DNA of 13,668 nt, taken from Nitrososphaerales archaeon TH5894. GTDB lineage: Archaea > Thermoproteota > Nitrososphaeria > Nitrososphaerales > Nitrososphaeraceae. Under the pieces are notes generated by a model. The model ran no database searches. It was not told the DNA's origin and saw nothing but the letters and a program-made list of their open reading frames with translations. Numbering within the stretch: position 1 is the first letter of the stretch; every line of letters starts with the position of its first letter. The position numbers and the translations under genes are program-made. Shown piece after piece: positions 11,712 to 13,668 of the stretch. The stretch is from contig JAATVK010000275.1 of assembly GCA_014523485.1 (NCBI GenBank), positions 1-13,668 of the forward strand, written 5' to 3'.

Positions 11712-13664
11712 ATGTCAATTGATAAAGACAGTTCATCATCTGACGCATTTTTCACAAGTCCTAATCTGAAAATTACATTAGAGAAAAATAAATTTCAAGC
11801 TAAAAGAGCACAATCATTACAAAATATTGAAACATTTTGGGCAGAACAAGCAAAAGAATTAGTATGGAATAGATATTGGGATAAGACTTTGGAATGGAAT
11901 TCTCCATTTGCCAAATGGTTTGTCAATGGACTACTAAATGCTTCAATAAATTGTCTAGACAAACATATTAATTCTGACATTAAAAATAAGGCTGCTATAA
12001 TATGGGAAGGAGAAAATGGAGAAAATATAACATTAACATATTATCAGCTTTATCAAAAAGTTAATCAATTTTCAAATGCCTTAAAAAATCTTGGTATAAA
12101 AAAAGGAGATCGAGTTACAATCTATTTGCCGATGGTCCCCGAACTTCCTATCGCAATTTTAGCTTGTTCAAGAATTGGAGCTATTCACAATGTGGTTTTT
12201 TCTGGTTTTAGTTCTACAGCATTGGTGGATCGGATCAATGATGCCGAATCTAAAATCATAATTACTGCTGATGGGGGATTTAGAAGAGGAAAAATAATTG
12301 AATTAAAAAAAATTGTTGATGAAGCTATTATTAATACACCTTCGATACAAAATGTTATAGTTCTTAGAAGAGCCGGAAATCATATCGAGATGAAAGATAA
12401 AGATATTTGGTGGCATGAGATAATTCAAAATCAATCATATTATTGTGAACCTGAATTAGTAGAAAGTACACATCCTCTGTTTATACTTTATACATCAGGA
12501 ACAACGGGCAAGCCAAAAGGAGTTGTTCATAGTACTGGGGGTTATTTGACACATATTTATTCTACGGCAAAATGGGTTTTCGATTTTAATAAACAAGACA
12601 TTTTTTTCTGTACTGCGGATATAGGATGGGTAACAGGTCATAGCTATACAGTTTATGCACCTTTAATGCATGGAGTAACTGAGATACTATATGAAGGAAC
12701 CCCTGATTATCCACGTCCAGATAGATATTGGGCACTTGTCGAAAAATATGGAATAACTATTTTGTATACTACACCTACAGCTCTTAGAATGTATATGAGA
12801 TATGGTAACGAAATCCCAAACTCATTTAATTTATCAACTCTTCGATTATTAGGAACAGTAGGGGAATCAACTAATCCAGAAGTATGGATGTGGTATTTTA
12901 CAACAATTGGTAAGGAAAAATGTCCTATAATTGATACATGGTGGCAAACAGAAACAGGTGGAATAATGCTTAGTCATTGTACAGGAATAGAGATTATGCC
13001 AATGAAACCAGGTACAGCGTTTTTTCCTGTGCCAGGTGTAGATCTAGCCGTTGTAAATGAGGAAGGAAATACTTTACCACATAATCAAAAAGGCTATTTA
13101 ATTATTAGAAAACCATGGCCAGGTATGTTAATGACTTTATGGAAGAATGATGATAAATATAAAGACAAATATTGGAAAAATAATAACTATTTTGCTGAAG
13201 ATTATGCTATTATAGATAATGACCATTATTTTTGGCTTTTAGGTCGATCAGATGATGTTATTAAAGTTGCTGGACATAGATTAGGTACGATTGAATTAGA
13301 AAGTACATTTATATCGCATTTATCGGTAGCCGAGGCAGCGGTCACTAGTAGACCTGATAAGACAAAAGGTGAATCAATTATAGCATTCTTAGTTTTGAAA
13401 AAAAATGTTGCTGATTCAGAGCAATTACGCAAAGAATTAATTGATCATATAAGAAAAAATATTGGAGCTATTGCTACTCCATCCGAGATATATTTTGTTA
13501 ATATGCTACCTAAAACCAGAAGCGGCAAAATAATGCGAAGATTATTAAAATCTATAGTTAGCGATTTAACTATAGGAGATACTACAACTCTAGAAGATGA
13601 CACGTCCATTAAAGAAATTCAAAAAATCTATAACGATTTAAATGATATAATAAAAAATAAGTAG
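11712..13664 (+). CDS. acs: AMP-forming acetyl-CoA synthetase
   Basis: This enzyme activates acetate with ATP and CoA to acetyl-CoA, AMP and PPi. The 650-residue length equals that of bacterial Acs. Visible motifs are the ATP-binding [11 protein letters not shown] (260-270), GWVTGHSY (305-312), [12 protein letters not shown] (381-392; usually GEPIN), [10 protein letters not shown] (408-417), the hinge region [13 protein letters not shown] (511-523) and the catalytic A10 lysine in [11 protein letters not shown] (Lys606). The Val-Thr of GWVTG, the Val of GTVG and the Trp of DTWWQ correspond to the acetate-sized pocket of Salmonella Acs, so acetate is the likely substrate; propionate or 3-hydroxypropionate cannot be excluded. 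Lys606 is the residue acetylated in regulated bacterial Acs. In an autotrophic thaumarchaeon it may recycle acetate into the 3-hydroxypropionate/4-hydroxybutyrate carbon metabolism. The start is the ATG at 11712; the ATG at 11707 is out of frame. The reading frame is complete and ends with TAG four bases before the window edge. Confidence 0.94.
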   Translation: MSIDKDSSSSDAFFTSPNLKITLEKNKFQAKRAQSLQNIETFWAEQAKELVWNRYWDKTLEWNSPFAKWFVNGLLNASINCLDKHINSDIKNKAAIIWEGENGENITLTYYQLYQKVNQFSNALKNLGIKKGDRVTIYLPMVPELPIAILACSRIGAIHNVVFSGFSSTALVDRINDAESKIIITADGGFRRGKIIELKKIVDEAIINTPSIQNVIVLRRAGNHIEMKDKDIWWHEIIQNQSYYCEPELVESTHPLFILYTSGTTGKPKGVVHSTGGYLTHIYSTAKWVFDFNKQDIFFCTADIGWVTGHSYTVYAPLMHGVTEILYEGTPDYPRPDRYWALVEKYGITILYTTPTALRMYMRYGNEIPNSFNLSTLRLLGTVGESTNPEVWMWYFTTIGKEKCPIIDTWWQTETGGIMLSHCTGIEIMPMKPGTAFFPVPGVDLAVVNEEGNTLPHNQKGYLIIRKPWPGMLMTLWKNDDKYKDKYWKNNNYFAEDYAIIDNDHYFWLLGRSDDVIKVAGHRLGTIELESTFISHLSVAEAAVTSRPDKTKGESIIAFLVLKKNVADSEQLRKELIDHIRKNIGAIATPSEIYFVNMLPKTRSGKIMRRLLKSIVSDLTIGDTTTLEDDTSIKEIQKIYNDLNDIIKNK

Positions 13665-13668
13665 ATTG

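Overview
The window reads as chromosomal backbone of an A+T-rich ammonia-oxidising-type archaeon of the Nitrososphaerota (Thaumarchaeota). The basis is the gene set: both PolD subunits, an Orc1/Cdc6 initiator, a geranylgeranylglyceryl-phosphate synthase for ether lipids, a CdvA division protein with a Crenarchaeota/Thaumarchaeota-type layout, a PAC2-family protein and small winged-helix regulators. TATA-like boxes lie about 20-30 nt before many start codons. The genus is not certain; low G+C and Asn/Ser-rich linkers would fit a soil-type lineage, but that is a guess. I see no insertion sequence, phage gene, CRISPR array, tRNA or rRNA.

Left part (1-4138). The first 697 codons of the PolD large subunit (DP2) run off the left edge on the minus strand. 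They are preceded by the GGGP synthase gene, whose stop overlaps the DP2 start as ATGA. Divergent from this pair are two plus-strand genes: a small helical protein of unknown function, and a membrane-anchored protein with a coiled coil, an Asn-rich linker and a C-terminal winged helix.

Centre (4139-5932). A 570-bp gene-free stretch carries a convincing replication origin. It holds two copies of an identical 25-bp origin recognition box (ORB), a third ORB next to the cdc6 start, an inverted degenerate ORB-like site, and an A+T-rich block with alternating 16/18-bp repeats that could be the unwinding element. The cdc6 gene follows directly. It converges, with an 11-bp overlap, on the PolD small subunit gene (DP1). 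The two PolD subunits are therefore encoded on opposite sides of the origin.

Right part (5922-13664). DP1 is followed by a SpoIIM-like membrane protein gene (divergent from DP1), a PAC2-family protein, cobalt-precorrin-7 methyltransferase CbiE (minus strand, convergent with PAC2), cdvA, a small winged-helix regulator (minus strand), and a complete AMP-forming acetyl-CoA synthetase. A perfect inverted repeat lies in the gap between the regulator and the synthetase.

Overall, replication initiation (oriC, Cdc6), replication elongation (PolD), lipid synthesis (GGGPS) and cell division (CdvA) lie within about 11 kb. The points most worth a second look are the origin architecture, the membrane-tethered winged-helix protein beside it, ORB3 placed between the likely cdc6 promoter and its start, and the repeated use of TTG starts that are forced by upstream in-frame stops.
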